Below, piece after piece: positions 41,104-51,179 of a stretch of 64,000 nucleotides of DNA. The stretch is taken from the NCBI RefSeq assembly GCF_018598225.1, contig NZ_JAHESF010000005.1, positions 230,927 to 294,926 on the forward strand. The letters are read 5' to 3'. Within the stretch, counting starts at the first letter, position 1. Each line of letters opens with the position of its first letter. Both the position numbers and the translations under genes were made by a program. Source of the stretch: Chryseosolibacter histidinae. Its GTDB lineage: Bacteria > Bacteroidota > Bacteroidia > Cytophagales > Cyclobacteriaceae. The notes beneath the pieces were generated by a model that worked only from the letters and a program-made list of their open reading frames with translations, ran no database searches and was not told the origin of the DNA.

Positions 41104-43083
41104 ATGTTATTCCGATTGAAATTTGCAACCCTAATGCTATTGGTACTTGTTTCTTGTGGAGGCCCTCCGGATGGCGTACAGGGGGTGCTGCGCAAAGCTG
41201 GCGAGAACCGCCCGGAGCTGGAAAAGGTCATTGAGCACTTCAGCCGCAGCGGAGACGAGGAAAAGCTGAAAGCCGCCTATTTTCTGATCGAAAACATGGA
41301 AGATAAAGTAGCTTTGGATGGAAAGCACGTCAGAAATTATGACATCATCTTTGAAATACTGGATTCGCTGCATCGAAACAAGGTAAGAATTCTACCGGTT
41401 TCTCCGGTGGTTCAGCACGTTTGGGATTCGCTCACCGGCATCTATGGCGCACCGTCACTTTCGCAAGCCCATCCCGTACCTGACCATCGCGTTATTAAAT
41501 CCCGGTATTTGATCGAGAGCATTGAGCAGGCCTTCAAAGTGCGGCAGGAAGCTGACGATGCAAAAAATATAGACTTTGACCAGTTTTGCGAATACATTCT
41601 CCCTTACAGGATTGGCACTGAAAGACTGGAACCCTGGCGGGAACACCTTCGCTGGCAGTACGCAACACTGCGAGACAGCCTCAAGGGTAAAAGCCGGGTG
41701 CAGATCGCTGAGGCGATCAATACCCATTTAAAATCGTTTTTATATACCAATCATACCTTATGGTCATATCCCTTCGACGTGCCCGTGAGCAAAATGGAAA
41801 AGGGAAAACGCGGCGCCTGCAAACATATTGTATTTTACACTGCCATGGTGATGCGGGCAAATGGCCTGCCCGTTGGTATTGATATGGTGCCGCGCTGGGG
41901 AAATCACAGCAAAGGGCATGAGTGGAATGTGCTGCTCCAGGAAAATGGCGAACATTTTCCTTTCGATGCCGCGCGAACGCCTTTTGGTGGCATCCGTGAA
42001 TACCCATATAAGCCTGCCAAAGTATTCAGAATGACATTTGCTTCTCAGAAAGAGCGCCTTCCTCCGCAAGAAAGCAACCCTGAAGACGATATTCCCGTGG
42101 CGTTGCTGGACCCATACTACAAAGATGTTACCGCTGAGTACACAAAGACGTATGACGTGCGCATCGAATTAACGCAGCTGCCAGACGCAGAAAAACGTTA
42201 CGCTTTGATCTGTACATTTGACAGCAGGGAGTGGGAGCCCCTCGACTTCGGCAGGATAGAAGGCAAGCACGCTGTATTTAAAAATATGGGCACCGGCATA
42301 GTTTACCTGGCCATGTATTTACAGGATGGCGTACTTTCTCCCGCCAGCAACCCTTTCACAATAGACACGAATGGGGCGGTTCGGTACTTGAGCGCATCCC
42401 CTTCGTTAAAACAGGATATGACGCTCACCCGGAAATTTCCATGTTTCCCATCCACGCAAGAGCATCTGAAGACGATGATCGGAGGGCGGTTTCAGGGCGC
42501 AAACAAAGCCGACTTCAGCGACTCCGTAAATCTTTTTACAGTCACCACCATTCCGGCCCACCGCACGGTTACGCCGGTCAGCAGCACTTCAACCTATCGC
42601 TACATCCGGTATATTTCCCCGTACAACAAAAGGGCCTGTGTTGCAGAGCTCGCATTTTTTGGAGGCCGCAAAAAAACCGATACTACAAAACTGCACGGCC
42701 GCATCATCGGCTACCCGGAAGTATCACCGCACATCGGCAACTTTTACCACGAGGCGTTCGATGGTAAGCTGGAAACATATTTTCAGGGCGGCGCTAAAAA
42801 CGGATATGGATGGGCAGGACTTGATCTGGGCACCCCGCAGCACATTACTTCCATTAGCTATTGTCCGCGGAGCGACACCAATTTTATAGTTGAAGGCGAT
42901 ACGTACGAGCTTTTCATATGGTTAAACGGTGGTTGGCAATCCATGGGCAGGCAGGTGGCCAACGAGCCCTTGCTGCGATACAAACAAGTGCCGGCGGGGG
43001 GCTTGTATGTATTGCATAATCTTTCACGCGGCAAGGAAGAACGTATATTTACCTATGACGATGGTCATCAAGTCTGGTTCTGA
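41104..43083 (+). CDS. Transglutaminase-domain lipoprotein
   Basis: This 659-aa lipoprotein (LVLVSCGGPPDG lipobox) has a transglutaminase/cysteine-protease-like core with Cys239 (KRGACKHIVFYTAMVMRANG), His272 (SKGHEWNVLL) and Asp (HFPFDAARTPFGG). It is followed by beta-sandwich segments; the last ~150 residues resemble discoidin/F5-8C-like binding domains (AELAFFGGRKK, WAGLDLGTPQHITSISYCPR). It probably acts at the cell surface. Its end overlaps the next gene, so the two are likely coupled. Confidence 0.8.
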   Translation: MLFRLKFATLMLLVLVSCGGPPDGVQGVLRKAGENRPELEKVIEHFSRSGDEEKLKAAYFLIENMEDKVALDGKHVRNYDIIFEILDSLHRNKVRILPVSPVVQHVWDSLTGIYGAPSLSQAHPVPDHRVIKSRYLIESIEQAFKVRQEADDAKNIDFDQFCEYILPYRIGTERLEPWREHLRWQYATLRDSLKGKSRVQIAEAINTHLKSFLYTNHTLWSYPFDVPVSKMEKGKRGACKHIVFYTAMVMRANGLPVGIDMVPRWGNHSKGHEWNVLLQENGEHFPFDAARTPFGGIREYPYKPAKVFRMTFASQKERLPPQESNPEDDIPVALLDPYYKDVTAEYTKTYDVRIELTQLPDAEKRYALICTFDSREWEPLDFGRIEGKHAVFKNMGTGIVYLAMYLQDGVLSPASNPFTIDTNGAVRYLSASPSLKQDMTLTRKFPCFPSTQEHLKTMIGGRFQGANKADFSDSVNLFTVTTIPAHRTVTPVSSTSTYRYIRYISPYNKRACVAELAFFGGRKKTDTTKLHGRIIGYPEVSPHIGNFYHEAFDGKLETYFQGGAKNGYGWAGLDLGTPQHITSISYCPRSDTNFIVEGDTYELFIWLNGGWQSMGRQVANEPLLRYKQVPAGGLYVLHNLSRGKEERIFTYDDGHQVWF

Positions 43084-44827
43084 CCCATCACAACCTACTA
43101 CTCGGTCAGAAGGTAGCCAGCGTGCTTTGATCGCCATCGCGGTGCTTTTCTGCCTGAGCCTGATATTCAATTTAAATGGCGGCTTTTGGAGCACCCTGCT
43201 GAATCCCTGCTACCAGTTGGTTGCCATCCTGGGCATTACTGTTCTCGTCCGTTTATGGGCCAGGGAAGACATCCATGTGAATATGCTCGACCTGTCTATC
43301 ATTGGCCTCCTGGCCTGCCAGTTCATCACGCGCACCTTACGGCTCGGCTACGTGCCCGACCTTGAAAGCCTGATGCTGCTGCAGCTGATCCTGTACTATC
43401 TGGCAGTGAGGAGCATCCGCTGGACGACAGGCAATGTGTCGTTGTACTATAGCCTGGTAGTTGCTACCGCCACCGGCGTATGCATCTATGCTTCCCTCGA
43501 ATTCTTCGGTGTGGCAGAATCGCAGAATGCCAGCTGGCCGTTAACCGGAAATTTTTCAAACCCGGGGCCGTTGGCCGGCTTTTTATCGATCGTATTTCCC
43601 ATGGCAGCGCTGATGGCTCTTCAACATTATCGCTGTAACCGCCTGCAATGTGTTGTATTTGCCGGCGCCGCACTGCTTTTTATACTGGTTATTTTTTGGT
43701 GCCAGTCCCGGGCTGCCTTGCTCTCTTTGCTGCTGGGCATCGCCGTTTGTATTGCCGCGTTAAGGTTCAAGGCTCCGCGTAAACGTGCATTCCTTCTTTT
43801 GATCATTCCCATGATGGTGCTGGTGATATTCAGCAGCACGCTGGATTCTGCCGGAGGTCGTTTACTGGTCTGGAAAGTATCTTTGCAGGCCTTTATAAAG
43901 CACCCAGTATTGGGTTCGGGACATGATTTTTTCCGGGTAGATTACCCCAACTACCAGGCCGCGTATTTTGCCTCCGGAACGGCCACTCCCGCGGAAATAT
44001 GGCTTGCCGGCGATGTTGACCATGCCTTCAATGAAGGCCTGAAATTGGTCGTGGAGAATGGCATCGCCGGGCTCGCCCTCCTGATGGTATCGCTGTTGGC
44101 ACTGATGAACATTCTCAGGCAGATGCAAAAAGATCTTATCTGGATCTCTTCCATCGCCTTGCTGGTGGCCTTTGGGTTGTTTGCGCAGTTTTCATATCCG
44201 TTGTATTTCCTTTGTATAAAACTTCTGCTGCTGAATCAGGTCGCCATCATATCAGCCAACAGCCGTACCTCCATTTTTCATATCAGAAATACTCCATTGG
44301 CGGTGCTGATGGTTGTTATTGCTGGACTTACGTTGTTCCGAAGCGCCAGAACCTATGTTGGCACCAGATACTGGCGTGAAGCACATTCCTTTCAATACAG
44401 CGACCCAACGCAGGCCCAGGTCAGGTTCAGCCTGGCGCACCGGTACTTGTCCCATGATGGGCAATTCCTGCACGCCTATGGATCATTTCTTTATGACACT
44501 GATCTTCCTCGCTCAATTAAGCTGATGGAAGAAAGCCTTTCAACGTACACAAGCCGCAAGACCATTGAAAGACTCGCCGCTGCGTACGAAAAGCTTAAAC
44601 GGCTCCCGTCGGCGGAAGCAATGTATCTGAAAGCGCACTATATGATGCCCATACGGCTTCGCCCGCAGGAAGATCTGATGGAATTCTACTTCAGAACCGG
44701 TCGGCCAGAACGCGCTGCCTACTGGGCGCGTCACATCCTTGTTACGCCAGTGAAAATTCAACGCTACGAAGCCAGGGTCATTAAACAAAGGGTTAAAAAG
44801 AAGCTTGCCGCTCTAATAAGGCCATAA
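43055..44827 (+). CDS. O-antigen-ligase-like membrane protein with TPR tail
   Basis: From the ATG at 43055 (or 43061) the product is ~590 aa and overlaps the previous gene by ~29 bp. About eleven hydrophobic helices are followed by the Wzy/WaaL signature: a large loop with RLLVWKVSLQAFIKHPVLGS and the GHDFFRVDYPNYQ stretch, and a second part DVDHAFNEGLKLVVENGIAG. The C-terminal ~150 residues form TPR-like helices. Such proteins ligate or polymerise surface glycans. No glycosyltransferase lies beside it, so it may modify a protein (inference). Confidence 0.8.
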   Translation: MTMVIKSGSDPSQPTTRSEGSQRALIAIAVLFCLSLIFNLNGGFWSTLLNPCYQLVAILGITVLVRLWAREDIHVNMLDLSIIGLLACQFITRTLRLGYVPDLESLMLLQLILYYLAVRSIRWTTGNVSLYYSLVVATATGVCIYASLEFFGVAESQNASWPLTGNFSNPGPLAGFLSIVFPMAALMALQHYRCNRLQCVVFAGAALLFILVIFWCQSRAALLSLLLGIAVCIAALRFKAPRKRAFLLLIIPMMVLVIFSSTLDSAGGRLLVWKVSLQAFIKHPVLGSGHDFFRVDYPNYQAAYFASGTATPAEIWLAGDVDHAFNEGLKLVVENGIAGLALLMVSLLALMNILRQMQKDLIWISSIALLVAFGLFAQFSYPLYFLCIKLLLLNQVAIISANSRTSIFHIRNTPLAVLMVVIAGLTLFRSARTYVGTRYWREAHSFQYSDPTQAQVRFSLAHRYLSHDGQFLHAYGSFLYDTDLPRSIKLMEESLSTYTSRKTIERLAAAYEKLKRLPSAEAMYLKAHYMMPIRLRPQEDLMEFYFRTGRPERAAYWARHILVTPVKIQRYEARVIKQRVKKKLAALIRP

Positions 44828-44966
44828 ACCACTGCCATTGCTGTTCAACCATTGATTTTGCCGATTTACCGGATGGCTACACGCAAATGTCCTTAGGTAG
44901 TGTAGGGTGACAGTTATAACATCGCGTCTATACTAAGAGTTATCCAAACCTAACACCATAAAGGAT

Positions 44967-46329
44967 ATGAAAATAAACCGCTCATTCGCGCAAGCCTTGT
45001 TGCTTGCGTTGACCATCATCGCTGTCTGCTGTTCAGAAGAACCTGCCACGCAACCGTATGTTCCCTCACCCGATTACTGGAAATACCAGGGTGAAGAGAA
45101 CATGCTCTCAAAAGTTGTTAAAGACCTGGAAAACATGCCGGATGCCACCAGCTTTCAGACAAAGCTTGCCGGGCAACCGTTGTGGAAGGAAAGCCAGTCG
45201 CTCATGCTCGAAGGCACTCCTTCTATCCTGATCCCGGTTGCCAATCAAAAGGGTGACCGCATCAAGGCAGTGGTCGTAGTGCGGTATAAAAACAAGAAGA
45301 AAACAATTGAATATGAGTTGGTTTTCCGGAAGGAGCTTCAAAAAAAAGAAGGCCCGTATTACCACAGGACCCGTGCCGCCTGGCGTGTATTTTAAAGCCC
45401 TTGACCGCACTATACTGAATAAAAAGAATAATTCACCAGGCTTCACCATCCGAAAACTGCCTGCGGCGGAAAAACAAAACCCACTTTCCAGAACCACGGG
45501 CCAGGTATGCATTGAGCAGGAATATGAATACTGCTATTATACCGAGGCATGCACGAACGGCGAATGCGAGGTTACAGATGTTACCTGCGAAACAAGATAC
45601 GAATGGATCTGCTGGTGGGAAGATGAGGAATGTTATGATGAATGTGACAGCAATTGTGTGAACTATACGGGCGACCCCTGCACTTGTAACAACGACTGCG
45701 GCGGCGACGACGAGCCGTGTTACGATGAATGCAATCCCGTATGTGTAAACTACAACGGAGGCTGCTCATCGCAGGAACCGACAGACGTCCTTAACCACGT
45801 TGTGGATCCTTGCCTGCATGCCCTGACTCAAAACCTGTCCGACCGCAGCGCTTTCCTGCATTATATGTTTGGCAATAGCCCGGATTTCGACATGGAGTTC
45901 GCAGACGCTCCGCTGCCTATAGGCTTAAACCACGACTTTGCGAACACGGGCAAACAAACAGGTGCGAATGGCTACTTTAAGATCGTGACAACGCTCAACT
46001 CACAATCACTGCCCCATGCATCCCAGGAATTTATTACGTCTACGTTGATCCATGAGATGTACCACACCTATATGTTGCTGATGGATCCTGCCCATTCGAG
46101 CAACGCAGATAGTCATGATTTTATGGCGCAGCCAGACGTCATTCAGGAGATGGCGCAAATGCTGCGGCAAATGTATCCTTCACTCGATGTGCAGACATCC
46201 ATCGATCTTTCCTGGGGAGGACTCGAGGGCACTGCAGCATTTGGTAACCTCCCGGCAGCAGACCGCGCCAGGATCAACACCACTAATAACGATCACCAAC
46301 GCGCTGCCCATGGTACACCCTGTCCATGA
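44967..46329 (+). pseudogene. HExxH metalloprotease lipoprotein, split by a frameshift
   Basis: Two overlapping frames appear to be one gene. The first (44967-45395) encodes a lipoprotein start (LTIIAVCCSEE) and ends after FRKELQKK. The second frame continues ARITTGPVPPGVYFKALDRT, a Cys-rich middle, and a zinc site HEMYH (STLIHEMYHTY). The switch falls at an eight-A run (45340-45347); removing one A restores a single ~454-aa product. It could be a pseudogene, a slippage site or a sequencing error. A strong terminator follows. Confidence 0.7.
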
Positions 46330-46378
46330 TGAGCCGAAAAGATTTTTTCTGACCAGGGTGATTTAAGGCAAAAAATAA

Positions 46379-46412
46379 AGCCTGCGACTACAATGAATCG
46401 CAGGCTTTTTTT
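46379..46412 (+). terminator. Rho-independent terminator
   Basis: GCCTGCGA / TCGCAGGC (46380-46405) with a 10-bp loop is followed by seven T. It ends the metalloprotease unit and, read from the other strand, may serve the convergent epoxide hydrolase. Confidence 0.85.
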
Positions 46413-46445
46413 GTTGAACGGGTGTAGGTTGCGTCAGAGGAGTGA

Positions 46446-47624
46446 TCAAGAACCACCCTGGCCGAAAACTTCCCTGAGGTCTTTCACCAACAGATCAGGA
46501 ACTTCCATGGCTGGAAAATGGCCTCCCTTTTCATGAAAGATATAGTGATCTGGTTCACCTGTGAAAGACAGCAGTTTTTTAAAGAGGGTCTTATCAGCAT
46601 TTTTGCCGAACACTGTCACGGCAGAGCGCACCTTGGGTGGTGTCCATTGACTGGAAGCCTGCGAGCCCTCACTTCCCCAGTTGAAAGCCATGCTCATGTT
46701 CTCATACAGTACATCAGCGCTCGAAGCGCCATTTTTATTAAACCAATACAAGGAAACATTCGTCAGGATCTGATCTATGCTGATGGCGTTCTCTGGCAAT
46801 TCCTTGTCTTCATCGGTCCATTCTTTGTACTTTTCAACGATCCATGCCAGTTGTCCCACCGGACTGTCTGAGAGGGAATACGCAATGGTTTGTGGCCTTG
46901 TGGATTGTATTTCAAGATAGGCGGTGCCGTTCTTTTTGTATTCTTTCATTCGTTCCAGCCTTGGCTTTTCCTCGTCAGACAAAAAAGAAGTATCCGATGG
47001 AAACATACCCAGGCCTGCCACGGAATAGAAGTCAGTGTTTATGTGTGTTCCGGTCAGTTTGTGGGCTGCTACTGCTGCCATGATGCTTGCTATGCCCGCG
47101 CCCATATCGCCACCGTGCACAGCAAATTTTGAGTATCCTAAATTCTCCATCAGCGTGCTGAAGGCTGCAGCGATCCGGAACATATTCCATCCCTTCTCTT
47201 TCACGGGCGTTGAAAAACCGAACCCTGGAATAGAAGGGATAACCAAATGAAATGAGCCGGTTCCTTTGTCGGCAGGCGGATTGGTAAGGGGTTCAATTAC
47301 GTTGACGAAATCTGCGAAGGAACCTGGCCAGCCGTGAATCAGCATGAGCGGAGTTGCGTTGGGATCGCCCGACCTGATGTGAAGGAAGTGGATGTTCTGG
47401 CCATCAATTTCAGTGATGAACTGGGGATATTGATTTAACAAAGCCTCCTGTTTTTTCCAGTCGAATTGGTGGCGCCAGTAATCTGCCAGTTTTTTTAAAT
47501 AGTCTGTCGGTACACCCTTTTTCCATCCTTCGTTGATCGTTTCGCCGGGCCAGCGCGTGTTTGACAGTCGTTGGTTCAGGTACTCGATCTCTTGTGCCGG
47601 GATCTGGATCTTGAATTGTTTCAT
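46446..47624 (-). CDS. Epoxide hydrolase (microsomal-like alpha/beta hydrolase)
   Basis: This 392-aa protein has the EHN N-terminal region (FKIQIPAQEIEYLNQRLSNT, then WRHQFDWKKQEALLNQYPQF) and an alpha/beta hydrolase core with the oxyanion HGWPGSFADF, nucleophile Asp173 in VHGGDMGAGI and the C-terminal His in EKGGHFPAMEVPD. It opens epoxides to diols. No signal peptide is seen. The ATG at 47624 fits the family N-terminus. A Crp-like regulator lies 73 bp upstream on the same strand and may control it. Confidence 0.92.
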   Translation of the reverse strand: MKQFKIQIPAQEIEYLNQRLSNTRWPGETINEGWKKGVPTDYLKKLADYWRHQFDWKKQEALLNQYPQFITEIDGQNIHFLHIRSGDPNATPLMLIHGWPGSFADFVNVIEPLTNPPADKGTGSFHLVIPSIPGFGFSTPVKEKGWNMFRIAAAFSTLMENLGYSKFAVHGGDMGAGIASIMAAVAAHKLTGTHINTDFYSVAGLGMFPSDTSFLSDEEKPRLERMKEYKKNGTAYLEIQSTRPQTIAYSLSDSPVGQLAWIVEKYKEWTDEDKELPENAISIDQILTNVSLYWFNKNGASSADVLYENMSMAFNWGSEGSQASSQWTPPKVRSAVTVFGKNADKTLFKKLLSFTGEPDHYIFHEKGGHFPAMEVPDLLVKDLREVFGQGGS

Positions 47625-47697
47625 CGCTTTTCGGTTTTGTTTAGAACAAAGTTGGCTCGGGATGCCTGCGTAAAGCGATAACAATTGTTAAGAAATG

Positions 47698-48240
47698 CTA
47701 CTTTCTGTTCCTGATCCTGCTTAATGAAACGGATGTGATGCCCAGAAACGATGCTATATAGTGTTGGGGCACTCTTTGCAGGATATGAGGGCTTTGCTCC
47801 AATAGCTCTTTATACCTTTCCTCGGGGCTGTTCTTAATTCTTGAAAGAAACAATTTTTGATAGTACATCAATCGCTGAAAGGTCTGCTTTTCCAGTTCCT
47901 GTTTGATCAGTGGCGAGCTTTCGATCATCGTTTCATGGTCTTTTTTATGTAGTATGTGGAGGATACACGGTTCAATGGTCTCGATCGAAAATAAGCTCGG
48001 TTCGTCATTGCGAAAGCTCTCGGCAGACGAGACCCCTTCTCCTTCAAAGAAGAACTGAAAGGTTATGTCTTTTCCATCCTTATTAAAAGAGAGCCTGATG
48101 CAACCCTTTTCTATGTAAAACATTCGTTCAGAGATCTGGCCTTCTTTCAATAAAACTGTTTTGGTGGGTATTTCTTCACGTTTAAAAAAATGCCTGAACT
48201 TTTCCCATTCGGCATTGAGCTGTTCACGTCCTTTTTCCAT
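47698..48240 (-). CDS. Crp/Fnr-family transcriptional regulator
   Basis: The ATG at 48240 gives a 180-aa product with a cNMP-binding-like domain (KTVLLKEGQISERMFYIEKG, DITFQFFFEGEGVSSAESFR) and a short C-terminal helix-turn-helix (VPQHYIASFLGITSVSLSRI) that ends abruptly, as in many Bacteroidota members. Ligand residues for cAMP are not clearly present. It is divergent from the split metalloprotease gene at 48411 and lies upstream of the epoxide hydrolase. Confidence 0.85.
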   Translation of the reverse strand: MEKGREQLNAEWEKFRHFFKREEIPTKTVLLKEGQISERMFYIEKGCIRLSFNKDGKDITFQFFFEGEGVSSAESFRNDEPSLFSIETIEPCILHILHKKDHETMIESSPLIKQELEKQTFQRLMYYQKLFLSRIKNSPEERYKELLEQSPHILQRVPQHYIASFLGITSVSLSRIRNRK

Positions 48241-48410
48241 AGCGTAAATATCCCAGGTGTTTTTCTGCCTAAAAGATAACTTGCCGGGCTCAGATTCTGA
48301 ACCCCGGGGAAGAGATTGTTTGAATGGATCCTGAAATGAATATCTGACTTTATGGTGGGTATACGCAATGGATTTGAGCATATTGCGAAACAGATTAAAG
48401 CAATAACGCT

Positions 48411-49797
48411 ATGAAACAAAGACTCTTGTTGTTGGCATTTTCACTTTTTACAACCCTGGCGTCCGGGCAAAAACCGGTATTTAATGTAAGATACTCAGAG
48501 CTTTTAACAACCTACATTTTTGCCAAAAACCTGACTGCAGGGTACGGCGACAATCCATTCAAGACGGAGTTTAAGAAATCGAAATACGCTACAGAAAAAT
48601 ATCAAAGGCTTATTTCACAGCTTGATACATTGGGGATCAACTATACCTATCAATTTTCAGAATATCCCTATGGTTCAAAAATGCGGGGAATGACAGAATC
48701 GATCCTGAAAAAGAATTTAATTGCCTCTGATAATTTAACGGATTTTAAACTACGCTCCGTAGGACTGATTCCAAATTCGTCGCTTAACCAGCTCACGAAT
48801 ATACTTTCAGCCTTCATGCCCGTTTACAACGAGTTAATTTATCTTCCCAATAAGTCAAAATTCGAACTTCAACTTGCAGCTATTTCAAATTTTATAGTTA
48901 CTGAAAACATCCCGGGCTATTTTGAAACAGGAATTAACTTCTATAATACAGTTTGGGATAGCTCCATTCCTTTTGAAATTGCTTTTTATCCTTTGCCGAA
49001 TTCAAAAGGCTTCACGGCAGAAGCCTTCCTCAATAATTCGGTGAGTGCAATCCAAACAGACTTAACTGACTTCAATGTATTGTTGAGTGTCATGCTTCAC
49101 GAAATATTCCACATACTTTATGACGAGCAATCGGTAAAAGTTAAAAATGAAATTGATGCGTATTTTCAGGCAGAGTTCATCAAAGTGTAGTACTTATGCT
49201 TATTTGTTATTGAATGAAGTTTTAGCCACCGCATTAGGGAATGGGTATGTTTTTGAAAATCTGAATAAGGCGCGCGATACCGGCACATGGTACAATTGGC
49301 GTTATATAGATCTGATGGCCAAACAGGTTTACCCGGTAATTTCAGACTACATAAAAGGAAAGAAAGCCATTGATAAGAATTTTGTAGATGCCTATATCAA
49401 ACTATATGAGCAAAATTATTCAGGTTGGATCAATGAACCTGATCATGTAATGACTTACAGGTTTGTATTATCAGAAAACCGGCAGGATTTCAGGTCATTC
49501 AGAGCCTTATATCCGTATTGCACATCGTATGAAGCAGCAACGCCGGTCTCAGAAGCCAGTATTGAGAGGATAAAAGAAACCCCCTTGACAAAGATCATTA
49601 TTGTTTCTAAAAGTCATGCTGTACAATTATCACTCATTAAAAGAAAGTTTCCGGAGCTAAAAACATGGAAGTATAAAGCCGACGAAGAGTTTAATTTTAA
49701 CATTTTTCTTAACGACAAAACACAACTGTATATTATCAATCAACACGAGACCCCAACAGATGTGTTGATAAAAAGACTGGAACAGCCCGGGAAGTAA
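48411..49797 (+). pseudogene. HExxH metalloprotease-like gene, split by a frameshift
   Basis: Frame 1 (48411-49190) has a signal peptide (MKQRLLLLAFSLFTTLASGQ) and a zinc site HEIFH (LSVMLHEIFHILYDEQ), then stops at FIKV. The next frame continues KCSTYAYLLLNEVLATALGN with the likely third-ligand Glu and ends at 49797. Removing one base near 49184-49187 would give a single ~461-aa protein. The gene is AT-rich and uncharacterised. Pseudogene or recoding cannot be told apart here. Confidence 0.65.
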
Positions 49798-49977
49798 ATA
49801 CATCACTAACCAACTGCAAGAAGCCCTGCGAAATTGCCTGTAGTCGATGCCCGTATGGGTACCCAGGCAGTCACGGAAACCAGTGAGCGTTTTTCCGGTA
49901 ATAATATTCATTTTTGCTATGGGTCACTTTCTTGTGAAGGAAACCTGTTTCTTATAACATCAAAACACTATAAGTCA

Positions 49978-50988
49978 ATGTTTTTGCTCAGCTATATCAG
50001 GTCTGCCTGCCACGCCATACAGGCACAGGGATTGAAAGTAATAGTCATTGTTGCGGGTTGCAGCTGTTTTGTTTTTTATGCAAAAGGCCAGACAACATTG
50101 CCAGGTTATTACAAAACCGACAAAAAATTCAATGATGAGCTGAAACAAATTGTTGCCGATGTGGGCCTCGATAGTATGTTTAATGTTGGGGACGATGGCA
50201 CCGAGAAGATCTCGCTTGCCGTGATCGACCTTAATGGGAAGCAACCGGTCTTCGGAGGTGTTTACTATGACAATTTCATCTACCCGGCCTCGGTATACAA
50301 AATGTACGTTGCCATGGAGATCCTGAAACAAGTTGATAATGGTAAATATGCTTTAACGGATCCGCACATTGTAGCATCACCCAACGATGTTGACCGCTCG
50401 CGTGAAATAAGCTTCGATCCCAGGCCGTTGATCATGAACAACGACACGGTTACCGTCAATTATTTACTGGACCTCATGATCACCCGCAGCGACAACTCAG
50501 CGGCGAATTGCCTGATCGATATCGCGGGCCGGCCAAACATCAATAAGACCATGGCAGCCTACCGATGGGCCGGCAGTGAGGTTACGCGGAAATTTCTGAG
50601 CAGAAAACGTGAAGATCCTGGCTATGATACAGTCAGAAGCACGGAGACCTGTGCCTTGCATGCGGCTGATTTCATGTACAAGATCCAAAACAACCAGCTG
50701 GTAAGTCCGTGGGTGAGCATGCAAATGAAAGCCCTCCTCGGACGGCAGCTCGATAACACCAAACTGTCTCCCGGTTTGCCAGCGAAAGCCATGTTCTATC
50801 ACAAGACTGGCTGGTGGAGCTATTACACGAATGACGTTGGTATTGTGGATGATGGAAGGATAAAGTATGTGATCGCGCTTTTTACGCCTGTGCGGGAAGA
50901 AAAAGTCAGGCCGCGCCTTAAAGAGCTTTCTGGCAGGATCTATGATCTGATTGTAAAGCGGAATACCATAAAGAATTCTCCCAGGTAA
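49978..50988 (+). CDS. Class A beta-lactamase-fold serine hydrolase
   Basis: This 336-aa protein has an N-terminal membrane segment or signal (residues ~19-37) and the class A motifs SxxK (Ser105/Lys108, PASVYKM), SDN (171-173) and KTG (276-278). The omega-loop ExxLN motif with the deacylating Glu is not seen, so efficient beta-lactam hydrolysis is doubtful; a peptidase or penicillin-binding role is possible. The ATG at 49978 is chosen, since the extension to 49834 lacks family features. Confidence 0.8.
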   Translation: MFLLSYIRSACHAIQAQGLKVIVIVAGCSCFVFYAKGQTTLPGYYKTDKKFNDELKQIVADVGLDSMFNVGDDGTEKISLAVIDLNGKQPVFGGVYYDNFIYPASVYKMYVAMEILKQVDNGKYALTDPHIVASPNDVDRSREISFDPRPLIMNNDTVTVNYLLDLMITRSDNSAANCLIDIAGRPNINKTMAAYRWAGSEVTRKFLSRKREDPGYDTVRSTETCALHAADFMYKIQNNQLVSPWVSMQMKALLGRQLDNTKLSPGLPAKAMFYHKTGWWSYYTNDVGIVDDGRIKYVIALFTPVREEKVRPRLKELSGRIYDLIVKRNTIKNSPR

Positions 50989-51034
50989 TAAAAGGATCAA
51001 AACACTACAGCAATTGCCTCGCTGCCGGCAGTAG

Positions 51035-51085
51035 CTGTCAAAATTTCATTCCATAAATGAAAAGACGTCGCAAAAAAACTGACAG
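51035..51085 (+). promoter_or_regulatory. CTGTCA/TGACAG pair upstream of the first Hsp20 gene
   Basis: CTGTCA (51035-51040) and TGACAG (51080-51085) form an inverted pair; TGACAG follows an A7 run. Similar TGACAG sites precede the second Hsp20 gene (52157) and htrA (53681). Confidence 0.35.
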
Positions 51086-51179
51086 TAGACCGGCCGATGC
51101 AACAGATTTGAACAGGCACAGAATTTGAAAAGTTGAGGCAGAAACGAAAACAAGATTTAAAAGAAAGGAGGATTGAGCT

